Made by a program: the position numbers and the translations under genes | Shown: positions 17,115 through 25,978 of the stretch, one piece after another | Position numbering within the stretch: the stretch's first letter is position 1 | How the letters are laid out: the number at the start of each line of letters is the position of its first letter | DNA from: an uncultured Lachnospiraceae bacterium | Lineage (GTDB): Bacteria > Bacillota > Clostridia > Lachnospirales > Lachnospiraceae | Reading direction: 5' to 3' | Assembly: GCA_930972465.1 (NCBI GenBank) | Contig: CAKNHF010000027.1 | Coordinates: forward strand, 1 to 40,022 | DNA length: 40,022 bases | Notes under the pieces: generated by a model | Databases searched by the model: none | What the model was told of the DNA's origin: nothing | Seen by the model: only the letters and a program-made list of their open reading frames with translations

Positions 17115-20100
17115 TTAGAATCTGTTTTCAATAACTTTTTCAACCACTTTCACCCTGTTCTCCCCGAAATGATTCATCAGGCGGCTCAGTACCTGTGAGC
17201 TGACAGTGATATTTCTGTTGCGCGGAAGCCTTTTAACCGCACGTTCTTTTGCACAGTAAATAACCACTTCGTCATCGCCCTCCGAATCTGCCAGATAACC
17301 ATAGACGATCTGTTCATCATCCATGTAAGATTTTTTGTCCGGGAACTGAATCCAGAGCTCTTTTTTTGTCTTTTCAAAGGGTATGACTTTTTCGCAGATC
17401 ATCTTGCTGGCACGCTCGTCTTCCTCGGACACTCTTCCGCGGATGAAGACCTTGCTGTCTTCCTCGAGATACTGCCGGTTTTTTTCATAATCTCTGGGAA
17501 AGACAACCACTTCCACTGTGCCCAGAAGATCCTCCAGAGTCACAAACGCCATCATCTGATTTGTCTTTGTGTGCTTCACGGTTTTCTCGGTGATCATGCC
17601 TCCGATAATCTCCCTGGCGCCGTCACGGACCTTAGTCCGTCCGGTTTCCTCATCCGGCTGAAAATCCGCCGTCGTCGCGGTAATGACTTTTTTCCATCTG
17701 TCCTCATATTCCTCCAGCGGATGCCCGCTTATATAGATTCCCAGTACTTCCTTCTCAAAAGCCAGGAGATTCTCCCTGGAATACTCGCCCACGTCAGGGA
17801 GCCTGATCTGAAACTCCTGCTTCTGCTCATCCGACACCATGTCAAACAGCGTCATCTGTCCCGCCATGGAATATTTCTTTTCCTGATTCACATGATCCAC
17901 AATCTGAACATAGATTGTCATGAACTGCTTCCGCGTACCCCCGAGCGTATCAAGAGCTCCTGATTTTATCAGATTCTCTATGGCCCTTTTGTTCAGTACA
18001 TCCCGGGAGGAAAGCCTGGTGATAAAATCTTCCAGATTCTTAAACAGCCCGAACTCTTCCCGTTCTGCCACAATGGCTTTGATCACCGGCCGCCCGATGC
18101 TCTTGATCGCCGCGAGTCCATAGCGGATATTTCCTCCGTCAACAGAAAAATCCGCCTGGCCTTTGTTGATATCCGGCGGAAGAATCCGGATATTCATCTG
18201 TCTGCAGGCGTAAATATATTCTGCCACTTTTGACGGATTTTCAATCACCGATGTCATAAGTGCCGCCATAAATTCCACGGGATAATAATATTTCAGCCAT
18301 GCAGTCTGATAGGACACCACCGCGTAGGCTGCAGCATGAGATTTATTGAAGGCATATTTGGCGAAATCAATCATCTCATCGTAGATTTTGTTCGCTGTCT
18401 TCTCATCTATACCGTTCTTTATACAGCCCGGTACATTCGCCGTCTCATCGCCGTATACGAAGATCTGGCGCTCCTTCTGCATCACATCGCCCTTTTTCTT
18501 CGACATGGCGCGCCGCAGCAGATCGCTTCTTCCCAGCGTATATCCCGCAAGATCGCGCACGATCTGCATAACCTGCTCCTGATAGACAATGCAGCCGTAC
18601 GTGGGCGCCAGAATCGGCTCCAGCTGCGGGCAGTCATACGTGATGGAGCCCGCCTCATTTTTCCCCTTGATATACTGCGGAATAAAGTCCATCGGACCCG
18701 GCCTGTACAGAGCGATGCCTGCGATAATATCCTCCAGGCTGTGGGGCTTCAGCTCCTTCATAAAGCTCTTCATGCCGCTGCTCTCGATCTGGAATATGCC
18801 GTCCGTCTTTCCGGTACCGATATAGTCCATCACGGCCTGATCATTGTAATCGATCTTCTCCATATCCAGAGACGGGTCTTTTTTTCTTGCCATCTGAACC
18901 GCATTCTGAATCACAGTCAGAGTCCTGAGTCCCAGGAAATCCATCTTCAGAAGTCCCAGTTCCTCCAGCGTGGTCATTGTAAACTGGGTGGTGATTGTAC
19001 CGTCCGCCGCCCTGGAAAGAGGAACATATTCATCCACAGACTTCTGACTGATCACGACTCCCGCCGCGTGCATCGAGCTGTGGCGGGGAAGTCCTTCCAG
19101 ACGCTTCGCCATATCAATCAGATTCTTCACCTGCTCATCGTTTTCATATGTTCTCCTCAGCTCCGGATTCTCCTTCAGGGCCTTGTCGATCGTAATATTA
19201 AGCTCCTGCGGAATCATCTTGGCGATGCTGTCCACAAAGGCATATGGCAGATCCATCACACGCCCCACATCCCGGATAACGCCTCTTGCCGCCAGCGTAC
19301 CGAAAGTCACGATCTGCACGACTCTGTCCTTGCCGTATTTGCGCACAACATAATCGATTACTTCCTGTCTTCTCTCGAAACAGAAGTCAACGTCGATATC
19401 AGGCATGGACACACGCTCCGGATTCAGGAATCTTTCAAAAAGAAGCTGATACCGGATCGGATCGATGGTAGTGATTTCCAGGCAGTATGACACGATGCTT
19501 CCCGCGGCGGATCCTCTTCCCGGACCGACCGCGATTCCGTGATCCTTGGCATACCTGATGAAATCCCATACAATCAGGAAATAGTCCACATACCCCATAT
19601 TACGGATCGTATCCAGCTCATACGTCAGGCGATCCTTCAGTTCCTGCGACGGATTCTCTCCATATCTCTTCTCAAGCCCCTCCCAGCAGAGCTTCTGCAG
19701 ATATTCCCAGGATGTCATGCCATCGGGAACGTCATATTTCGGCAGCTTGGTCACACCAAACTCGATTTCCACCGAACATCTGTCGGCAATCTTCTGTGTA
19801 TTTTCAAGAGCCTGCAGGGCATACGGAAACAGACGCTCCATCTCCTCCGGGGACTTCACATAATACTGGCCGCCTTCATAGCGCATCCGGTTCTCGTCCG
19901 CCAGCTTTTTTCCGGTCTGAATACAGAGAAGAATATCATGAGCCTTGGCGTCTTCTGCATAGGTGTAATGAACATCGTTGGTAGCCACCAGTTCAATGCC
20001 GGTTTCCCGGGACATCTTGAGGAGCTGCTGGTTGACCAGCGCCTGATCCGGAAGCCCGTGATCCTGAAGTTCCAGAAAATAATTGTTTTCTCCGAAAATA

Positions 20101-20591
20101 TCTCTGTACTCAAGAGCGGTCTTCCTGGCCTCGTCGTACAGACCTTTCACAATATACCGCTGCACTTCTCCCGCAAGACACGCGCTCAGGGCGATGATCC
20201 CCCCATGGTACTGACGCAGAAGTTCCTTATCCACCCTCGGTTTATAATAATATCCCTCCACAAATCCTTTGGAGACAATCTTCATCAGATTCGAATATCC
20301 TTCATTGTTCTCCGCCAGAAGAACAAGATGATAATAGCGGTCCTCTCCTCCGGTCACTTCCCGGTCAAATCTGGAATTGGGCGCAACATACACCTCGCAT
20401 CCGAGGATCGGATTGATCCCCTGTCTCTTTGCTTCGCGGTAGAAATCAATGACTCCGTACATCACACCGTGATCTGTGATAGCCGCACTGTTCATTCCCA
20501 GCTCTTTGACCCTTGCAACATATTCTTTTATTTTATTGGAACCGTCCAGAAGACTGTACTCCGTGTGGACGTGTAAATGTACAAAACTCAT
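17115..20591 (-). CDS. dnaE: DNA polymerase III subunit alpha
   Basis: 1158 residues, full length for the DnaE type. The N-terminal PHP domain has HLHVHTEYSLLDGSNKI. The polymerase palm contains MPDIDVDFCFERR near residues 395-405 with the catalytic aspartates. The tandem helix-hairpin-helix and OB-fold regions follow, with the OB domain around RAREIIGGMITEKTVKHTKTN. The Shine-Dalgarno AAGAGGTGAGAG precedes the ATG. Clostridia usually carry PolC as the main polymerase, so this DnaE may be the partner enzyme. It is 50 bp downstream of the cvfB-like gene. Confidence 0.97.
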   Translation of the reverse strand: MSFVHLHVHTEYSLLDGSNKIKEYVARVKELGMNSAAITDHGVMYGVIDFYREAKRQGINPILGCEVYVAPNSRFDREVTGGEDRYYHLVLLAENNEGYSNLMKIVSKGFVEGYYYKPRVDKELLRQYHGGIIALSACLAGEVQRYIVKGLYDEARKTALEYRDIFGENNYFLELQDHGLPDQALVNQQLLKMSRETGIELVATNDVHYTYAEDAKAHDILLCIQTGKKLADENRMRYEGGQYYVKSPEEMERLFPYALQALENTQKIADRCSVEIEFGVTKLPKYDVPDGMTSWEYLQKLCWEGLEKRYGENPSQELKDRLTYELDTIRNMGYVDYFLIVWDFIRYAKDHGIAVGPGRGSAAGSIVSYCLEITTIDPIRYQLLFERFLNPERVSMPDIDVDFCFERRQEVIDYVVRKYGKDRVVQIVTFGTLAARGVIRDVGRVMDLPYAFVDSIAKMIPQELNITIDKALKENPELRRTYENDEQVKNLIDMAKRLEGLPRHSSMHAAGVVISQKSVDEYVPLSRAADGTITTQFTMTTLEELGLLKMDFLGLRTLTVIQNAVQMARKKDPSLDMEKIDYNDQAVMDYIGTGKTDGIFQIESSGMKSFMKELKPHSLEDIIAGIALYRPGPMDFIPQYIKGKNEAGSITYDCPQLEPILAPTYGCIVYQEQVMQIVRDLAGYTLGRSDLLRRAMSKKKGDVMQKERQIFVYGDETANVPGCIKNGIDEKTANKIYDEMIDFAKYAFNKSHAAAYAVVSYQTAWLKYYYPVEFMAALMTSVIENPSKVAEYIYACRQMNIRILPPDINKGQADFSVDGGNIRYGLAAIKSIGRPVIKAIVAEREEFGLFKNLEDFITRLSSRDVLNKRAIENLIKSGALDTLGGTRKQFMTIYVQIVDHVNQEKKYSMAGQMTLFDMVSDEQKQEFQIRLPDVGEYSRENLLAFEKEVLGIYISGHPLEEYEDRWKKVITATTADFQPDEETGRTKVRDGAREIIGGMITEKTVKHTKTNQMMAFVTLEDLLGTVEVVVFPRDYEKNRQYLEEDSKVFIRGRVSEEDERASKMICEKVIPFEKTKKELWIQFPDKKSYMDDEQIVYGYLADSEGDDEVVIYCAKERAVKRLPRNRNITVSSQVLSRLMNHFGENRVKVVEKVIENRF

Positions 20592-20641
20592 CTCTCACCT
20601 CTTCTTTCACAGCAGCACGGACTCATGTGGAAGCGCATCGC

Positions 20642-21463
20642 CTACGGCAGCCGGATCTCCTTGTCGTCCATCCGTATCTTTCCCTGCTTCAGCAGACGTC
20701 CCACAGCCCGCTTAAAGGCCGCTTTGCTCATATCAAACTCCCGTCGAATGTCCTCCGGCGACGACTTATCCGTAACACGAAGTCTTCCGCCGCCCTGTTC
20801 CAGCCTGGCCAGCAGCAGTTCCGCGTCTTTATCCATCTGTTCCGGTATCCTGCTCCTGACACTCAGATCCAGTTTTCCGTCCGGCTTGACTCCTGCGACT
20901 CTTGCTTCGATCTGCTGTCCGATCCTCATCTTACCGTATGCTTCTCTCCGGGGAATCATTGCAGAAAACCGGTCATCCACCGCAACGTATATCCCGTATT
21001 CTCTGTTGATTCCATATACTGTTCCCCGGACTGTGTCATTCTTTTTGTACGGGGAATCTGTGCGGAGCAGGGACGACACCTTCATTGTGGCGCACAGGCG
21101 CCCGCTTTTGTCGATATAGAGACTCACAAGACAGCGGTCTCCTTTTTCCACCCTCTCTGTCTGCTCCTTATAAGGAAGAAGCAGATCTTTCTCCAGCCCC
21201 CAGTCAAGAAAGGCTCCGATCTTACCTACATCCACGACTTCCAGAACCGCAAGAGTCCCCAGCGTGATCTTCGGTTCATTGGTCGTTGCGATCATACGGT
21301 CGGACGAATCTTTATATAAGAACACTTCCACCGGATCTCCGATCTCAATTCCTTCGGGGACCTGCTTCTTCGGAAGCAGCACTCTCTCTTCATCACTTCC
21401 CAGGTATACTCCGAAGTCCACGGTCTTCACAACGGTCAGCACCTGTTTTTCTCCTAATTTCAT
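20642..21463 (-). CDS. S1-domain RNA-binding protein, CvfB-like
   Basis: 273 residues. Several S1-like OB folds lie in tandem: VLTVVKTVDFGVYLG near the start, GKIGAFLDWGLEKDLLLPYKE at about 75-95, and VRGTVYGINREYGIYVAVDD at about 145-165. A winged-helix C-terminal domain ends it (SPEDIRREFDMSKAAFKRAVG). This is the CvfB layout, known in staphylococci as an RNA-binding regulator of virulence genes. The start at 21463 (MKLGEKQ) follows GAGGAGAAGTGT. Its leader is long and hairpin-rich. It is the first gene of the cvfB-dnaE-pfkA-murI group. Confidence 0.88.
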   Translation of the reverse strand: MKLGEKQVLTVVKTVDFGVYLGSDEERVLLPKKQVPEGIEIGDPVEVFLYKDSSDRMIATTNEPKITLGTLAVLEVVDVGKIGAFLDWGLEKDLLLPYKEQTERVEKGDRCLVSLYIDKSGRLCATMKVSSLLRTDSPYKKNDTVRGTVYGINREYGIYVAVDDRFSAMIPRREAYGKMRIGQQIEARVAGVKPDGKLDLSVRSRIPEQMDKDAELLLARLEQGGGRLRVTDKSSPEDIRREFDMSKAAFKRAVGRLLKQGKIRMDDKEIRLP

Positions 21464-21475
21464 ACACTTCTCCTC

Positions 21476-21617
21476 AGCAAAACATTGCGGCGGGGATATT
21501 CCCGCCTGCATTTCTCACCGCGCCCTTTCGGCGCCTCGCTACTTTTCAGACCCGCATCTGCGGGTCCCGGCCCGGGATCCGGTTCAGCTTCAGTCTGACA
21601 AGCTGCTTTTCCGGATC
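21476..21617 (-). ncRNA. Structured 5' leader of the cvfB-like gene, class unknown
   Basis: Between the predicted transcription start near 21621 and the start codon the minus strand can fold into four hairpins. The first is GATCCGG/CCGGATC enclosing CAGCTT/AAGCTG. The others are CCCGCA/TGCGGG, GCGCC-GAAA-GGGCGC and GGCGGG/CCCGCC. No known riboswitch signature is recognised. It could be an RNA-level switch, an autoregulatory site for the RNA-binding product or a dispersed repeat. Confidence 0.4.
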
Positions 21618-21627
21618 TCTGGTATAT

Positions 21628-21656
21628 AATCTAATGTATCGGCAGGGGATTGTCAA
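21628..21656 (-). promoter_or_regulatory. Promoter of the cvfB-dnaE-pfkA-murI cluster
   Basis: On the minus strand, TTGACA (21656-21651), a 17-base spacer and TAGATT (21633-21628). The -35 is perfect and the -10 matches four of six. It overlaps the last codons of the lacI-type gene. Confidence 0.65.
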
Positions 21657-22666
21657 TGCCCGCCGAGCTTTCTCACTGACGCCCTTTCCGCCAGTTTGAC
21701 ACCAAGTACGATGTTCTCCGCGGGACAGTCCGGTTCCTTTATATTTTTCATGAGCAGCGCACATGTCACAGCTGCTTTTTTCTTAATATCCTGCCCCACC
21801 GTAGTCAGCGGCGGCGTCATCCTTGCGCTCATGTTCAGATCGTCAAAGCCGATGACCGACAGATCCTCCGGCACCCGGATCCCCATCCGGTACGCCTCCG
21901 AATAGATCTGATAGGCACAGTTATCCGCCGTGGTAAAGATCCCGGTCACCGGATTCTCCCCGCTGCAGAGCTTTTTCAGTTCCCCGCCCAGATCCTTTAC
22001 TTCCAGGTTCATAAAATTCTCCGGGGGAAGAGAGAGTCCCGCCTCCCTCAGCACCGTGACGAACCCTCTGAGCCGGTGCATGACAACGCCGTTGTCCAGC
22101 ACCTCCGGTCCATAGAAAGCCAGATTTCTGTGCCCGTTTTCGAGAAAATGCTTCGCCGCAAGCTCTCCGCCCGTATAGTCATCGATCCCCACATTCGTGA
22201 TACTGCGAATGGAACTGTAGCTGTCTGTAAAGATCAGCGGGATATGATTGTCCTCCTGGAGTTTCCTTATACTCTCATCAAACATGCCGATGAACACTGC
22301 ACCCGCCACATTCCAGGATTTCAGGCTGTATGTGATCTCTGAATAATCTTTTACATAATGGAGCATCAGGTCGTAGCCCTCTTTCTTGATCTGAAGCGCC
22401 AGCTCTCCCAGGAAGCAGCTTGTATAACTGTCCTCCAGAGGATTGTGGTCCTCGTCATATTCCTGAAGGAGCGCCGCGATCAGCCGGGAAGAACGGGACG
22501 CCAGCGCCCTCGCGGAAGAATTCGGCACATACCCCATCTCGTGCGCAATCTTCCTTATCCTCTCCGAAGTCCTGCTGGAAACCTCCTTCGTATTCCCGTT
22601 CATCACGCGGGAGACCGTCATGCTGCTGACCCCGGCCTTCTCCGCGATATCTTTTAACGTAACCAT
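21653..22666 (-). CDS. LacI family transcriptional regulator
   Basis: 337 residues. The N-terminal helix-turn-helix is VTLKDIAEKAGVSSMTVSRVMNG, followed by the hinge helix region PNSSARALASRSSRL. The remainder is a periplasmic-binding-like effector domain (VAGAVFIGMFDESIRKL, then GIDDYTGGELAAKHFLENGH and PEDLSVIGFDDLNMSARM). It very probably represses the divergent transporter and glycosidase genes and its own gene through the palindromes at 22692-22705 and 22794-22807. The inducer is likely the imported sugar or a product of GH31 action, which is inference. Confidence 0.94.
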   Translation of the reverse strand: MVTLKDIAEKAGVSSMTVSRVMNGNTKEVSSRTSERIRKIAHEMGYVPNSSARALASRSSRLIAALLQEYDEDHNPLEDSYTSCFLGELALQIKKEGYDLMLHYVKDYSEITYSLKSWNVAGAVFIGMFDESIRKLQEDNHIPLIFTDSYSSIRSITNVGIDDYTGGELAAKHFLENGHRNLAFYGPEVLDNGVVMHRLRGFVTVLREAGLSLPPENFMNLEVKDLGGELKKLCSGENPVTGIFTTADNCAYQIYSEAYRMGIRVPEDLSVIGFDDLNMSARMTPPLTTVGQDIKKKAAVTCALLMKNIKEPDCPAENIVLGVKLAERASVRKLGGH

Positions 22667-22691
22667 AATTTCACCATCCTGTTTTTCATTT

Positions 22692-22736
22692 CGTTATCGT
22701 TAACGTAATTATACCCTAAAAAAATAACTATTGCAA
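22692..22736 (-). promoter_or_regulatory. lacI-type gene promoter with an overlapping operator
   Basis: On the minus strand TTGCAA (22736-22731) is 17 bases from a perfect TATAAT (22713-22708). Immediately after it lies CGTTATCGTTAACG (22692-22705), a near-copy of the perfect operator at 22794-22807. The placement indicates autorepression. Confidence 0.75.
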
Positions 22737-22755
22737 TGCAATTCAAAAATAGTTA

Positions 22756-22807
22756 TTGACATTTCCTCAACGAATATTTATAATAGTTGCAAACGTTAGC
22801 GCTAACG
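22756..22807 (+). promoter_or_regulatory. Transporter operon promoter with a LacI-type operator
   Basis: TTGACA (22756-22761), 17 bases and TATAAT (22779-22784) form a consensus promoter. Ten bases downstream lies the perfect 14-bp palindrome CGTTAGCGCTAACG (22794-22807), with the CG centre typical of LacI/CcpA-type sites. A bound repressor would block open-complex formation. Confidence 0.88.
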
Positions 22808-22838
22808 CACAGAGTAAAGTTTTATCAGGAGGTGCAAT

Positions 22839-24224
22839 ATGAAACGATTACTGGCAATCTGTCTCTCCTTTATCCTCTTGCTTTCTCTCGCCGGATGTGC
22901 CGGCAGAGACAGTGAAGCTGACACTGCCGCCGGAGGAGTACAGGATACACAGGCAGACAAAGGTCTGGACGTCATGGGTGAAAATGTGACCTACGATCCC
23001 AACCACCTTGTAAACAACGGCGATCCTATTTCCATCGACTGGTGGGTCTGGGCATCGGAAGATATGTTTCGCAGCATAGCAGAGGCATATGAAGAGATAC
23101 ATCCCAATGTCACAATCAATGTGATCAACAATCCGTGGGACGGATTTTTTACCAAACTCCCCCTGGCCCTGCAGAGAGAAGAGGAAGGGCCTACGCTTTT
23201 CAACGTCCACAACAGCTATGAGAATCTGCTCCTTAACTATATGGAGCCCTACGACATCGATACAGAAGAGCTGACCGCTGATTATCCGTCTGCGTCCACC
23301 CATCTCATGGACGGCAAAATCTACTATATGGATTACGGTCTGTCTACCGGCATGTACTACTACAATAAAGATCTGTGGGAGGAAGCCGGACTGACGGACG
23401 ACGACATTCCGAAAACCTGGGACGAATTTATCGAAGTTGCCCAGAAGCTGACAAAGTTTGACGAAAACGGCAATATGATCCAGGCGGGATATAACTACAA
23501 CAACTATTTCAATTCCACCGTCATCGGCCTTAACTACCAGTTCGGGGACAATCTTTTCTCCGCGGACGGGAAGACTTCTCTTGTGGACAGCGACGGCATG
23601 AAGGAAGCGGTTTCCTTCCTGATCGATCTCTATGAAAAGTATCAGGTGGGCGACAAGGATTTCGGTACCAACTACGACCAGAGCTTCTATCAGGGACAGA
23701 GCGCGATCGTGTTCGCCTGGGGATTCTTCGTGGGAAACCTGGCTGCCAATGCGCCCGACATCAATTACGGCACCTTTGAGATCCCCACGTCAGACGGCGG
23801 CACGCCCTACGCATACTACCGCTATAACGGTGAGTCCACTCCGGGAATCAACAAGAACGCAACGGACGCCCAGAAGGAAGTTGCGCAGGATTTCATCCGT
23901 TTCTTCCTCGCCAGCGATGAGGTGCAGATCCGGCTCAGCGCGGAAGGCGGTCTTATTCCTGCCAAAACAGCGCTCATGGAGGCGCCGGAACTCAAAGACA
24001 CTCCCATCGTCAGGACTGTGGGACCTCATATCGACCGCTACATATGGCCCGGCGCAATGCCTTCCACCGTGGAGAACAACATGAAAATCGCAGGTGAAGA
24101 TATCCTGTACAACGGAAAGGATGCAGCCGACGCACTGAAGACCGCGGCGGATACGATCGATATTGACCTCGCAAACGCAGACTTCACTTCAAGCGAGAGT
24201 CTCTACGCATACTATGAAGAATAA
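22839..24224 (+). CDS. Sugar ABC transporter substrate-binding lipoprotein
   Basis: 461 residues of the family-1 extracellular solute-binding fold. The signal peptide ends in lipobox LAGC (cysteine at about 20), so the protein is tethered outside the membrane. Typical segments are ISIDWWVWASEDMFRSIAEAYEEIHP at about 65-90 and YYYNKDLWEEAGLTDDDIPKTWDEF at about 165-190. It delivers an oligosaccharide to the two permeases that follow. The ligand is not readable. AGGAGGTG precedes the ATG. It is first in the operon and about 50 bases behind the consensus promoter. Confidence 0.93.
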   Translation: MKRLLAICLSFILLLSLAGCAGRDSEADTAAGGVQDTQADKGLDVMGENVTYDPNHLVNNGDPISIDWWVWASEDMFRSIAEAYEEIHPNVTINVINNPWDGFFTKLPLALQREEEGPTLFNVHNSYENLLLNYMEPYDIDTEELTADYPSASTHLMDGKIYYMDYGLSTGMYYYNKDLWEEAGLTDDDIPKTWDEFIEVAQKLTKFDENGNMIQAGYNYNNYFNSTVIGLNYQFGDNLFSADGKTSLVDSDGMKEAVSFLIDLYEKYQVGDKDFGTNYDQSFYQGQSAIVFAWGFFVGNLAANAPDINYGTFEIPTSDGGTPYAYYRYNGESTPGINKNATDAQKEVAQDFIRFFLASDEVQIRLSAEGGLIPAKTALMEAPELKDTPIVRTVGPHIDRYIWPGAMPSTVENNMKIAGEDILYNGKDAADALKTAADTIDIDLANADFTSSESLYAYYEE

Positions 24225-24238
24225 AGGAGGGGGAAATT

Positions 24239-25117
24239 ATGTTCAAAAGAAGACCGCTTCAAAGTAAGAGCGAGATCTGGATGCGGAATATCGCGATGGG
24301 ATTCCTTATCATCTATATGACGATCTTCCTGATCGTCCCTGTGATTATTGTCGTAGCGGGAAGCTTCCACCAGTGGAACCCGCTGAATCAGACCTATAAC
24401 TGGATCGGGCTGGACAACTACATCCGGATGTTTTCCTATCCGACGTTCTGGCAGTCCATGGCAAACACTGTGATCTTCTGCGTAGTCGTTGTCATCTTCC
24501 GTGTCCTTCTGGGACTGGCGATTGCCTACGCGCTCAACTCAAAACTGATGAAACACAAGACACTGTTCCGCACAATCTTTTACATGCCTACCGTAACGCC
24601 GCTGGTCGCTGTTGCATACGTATGGAAGATCATGTACAACCCTCAGTTCGGTCTGATCGACAACATCTTCGGTCTGGACATTAACTGGCTGTATGACAGC
24701 AGGTTCGCTCTCATCGCGCTCATGGTGATGACGATCTGGAAGGACTTCGGATACGCTGTGATCCTTTTCCTGTCGGGGCTGCTCTCCCTTCCCTCCGACT
24801 GTTACGAGTCGGCCAGCATCGACGGGGCGAACGCATGGCAGACGTTCCGGTATATCACGCTGCCGCTCCTGAAGCCGACCATGCTCTTCGTAGTGGTGAC
24901 TTCCATCATTTCCTATCTGCAGGCATACGTGCCTGTTCTGGTCATGACCACAGGAGGGCCCGGAACTTCAACCTACTTAAGTTCCTACCTTGTCTATGAC
25001 CAGGCGTTCAAGCAGTATAACTTCGGTTTCGCATCGGCTATCTCGCTGTTTATCCTCGTGCTGACTGCGATATTCACCGTGATCTCATTCAAGGTCACCG
25101 GCGCAAATGAAAATTAA
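24239..25117 (+). CDS. Sugar ABC transporter permease (MalF-type)
   Basis: 292 residues with six predicted transmembrane helices. The cytoplasmic coupling loop carries the EAA-type motif YESASIDGANAWQTFRYITLPLL at about 190-215, which contacts the ATPase. It forms a heterodimeric channel with the next gene product. AAAGGAGGGGG precedes the ATG and the gap to the upstream gene is 14 bp. No ATPase gene lies in the operon, so a shared MsmX-like ATPase elsewhere must energise it. Confidence 0.93.
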   Translation: MFKRRPLQSKSEIWMRNIAMGFLIIYMTIFLIVPVIIVVAGSFHQWNPLNQTYNWIGLDNYIRMFSYPTFWQSMANTVIFCVVVVIFRVLLGLAIAYALNSKLMKHKTLFRTIFYMPTVTPLVAVAYVWKIMYNPQFGLIDNIFGLDINWLYDSRFALIALMVMTIWKDFGYAVILFLSGLLSLPSDCYESASIDGANAWQTFRYITLPLLKPTMLFVVVTSIISYLQAYVPVLVMTTGGPGTSTYLSSYLVYDQAFKQYNFGFASAISLFILVLTAIFTVISFKVTGANEN

Positions 25118-25129
25118 GGGGGTCAGGAT

Positions 25130-25951
25130 ATGAAACACAAGACACTGAAAACCGTTTTATACATCGTGCTCGCTCTGCTGGGAGTCGTCACTGTCTTCCC
25201 GTTCGTGTGGATGGTGCTCTCCTCCTTTAAGACGAACAATGAGATCCAGTCCATCGTACAGACACTGCTCCCGCAGGAGGCGATCGTGGACAACTACCTG
25301 AACCTCCAGCAGACATTCGATTTCCTGAGATATTTTCTGAACAGTATCTTTATCGCCGTGGCCGTCACGGTCATTGTGATCTACACAAGCTGCCTGTGCG
25401 GCTATGTACTCGGGAAATATCAGTTTAAAGGCAAAAATGTCATCTTCGGATTTGTCATGATGACCATGATGGTTCCCTGGTCGGTCACCATTATCCCGCG
25501 TTACACCATGTTTATGGAGGCCGGTCTCCAGGATACGTACATCTCCCTGATCCTTCCGGTCATGGTCAGCGGCTTCGGAATTTTCATGATGAAGCAGAAC
25601 ATGGAGTCTATTCCGGATGAACTGATCGAGGCGGCGAGGATGGACGGTTCCAATGAATTTCAGACATTCCACAAACTGGTTCTCCCGCTGTGCAAGAATG
25701 GGATCTCCGCTATCGCGATCTTCCAGTTCCTGTGGGTATGGGAAGATTACCTCTGGCCGTACCTGATGATCGACAGTGAAAAGAAACAGCTTCTTGCCGT
25801 AGGACTTACCCTGTTCAACGGACGGTATTCCACGGATTACGGCGGACTGTTCGCGGCAACCACGATCTCGATCCTGCCGGTCATCATCGTTTACGTCATC
25901 TTCCAGAAACGTTTCGTTGCCGGAGTGGCCGCCGGAGCAGTAAAAGGCTGA
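25130..25951 (+). CDS. Carbohydrate ABC transporter permease (MalG-type)
   Basis: 273 residues, six predicted transmembrane helices. The coupling motif is LIEAARMDGSNEFQTFHKLVLPL at about 160-183, with the EAA and glycine in place. The MalG-like N-terminus VVTVFPFVWMVLSSFKTNNEI is also typical. It starts 12 bp after the first permease, behind GGGGTCAGG. It pairs with that protein to form the membrane channel. GH31 follows after 27 bp. Confidence 0.93.
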   Translation: MKHKTLKTVLYIVLALLGVVTVFPFVWMVLSSFKTNNEIQSIVQTLLPQEAIVDNYLNLQQTFDFLRYFLNSIFIAVAVTVIVIYTSCLCGYVLGKYQFKGKNVIFGFVMMTMMVPWSVTIIPRYTMFMEAGLQDTYISLILPVMVSGFGIFMMKQNMESIPDELIEAARMDGSNEFQTFHKLVLPLCKNGISAIAIFQFLWVWEDYLWPYLMIDSEKKQLLAVGLTLFNGRYSTDYGGLFAATTISILPVIIVYVIFQKRFVAGVAAGAVKG

Positions 25952-25978
25952 TTCACCCTGAATTTAGGAGGATATTAT

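Noticed and set aside
18336-19490. 384-codon plus-strand frame opposite dnaE
   Set aside because: Shadow of the polymerase; low-complexity composition and no Shine-Dalgarno.
21464-21600. Known riboswitch (for example THF or lysine type) in the cvfB leader
   Set aside because: Only short stretches look similar; the conserved cores of these classes are not present.
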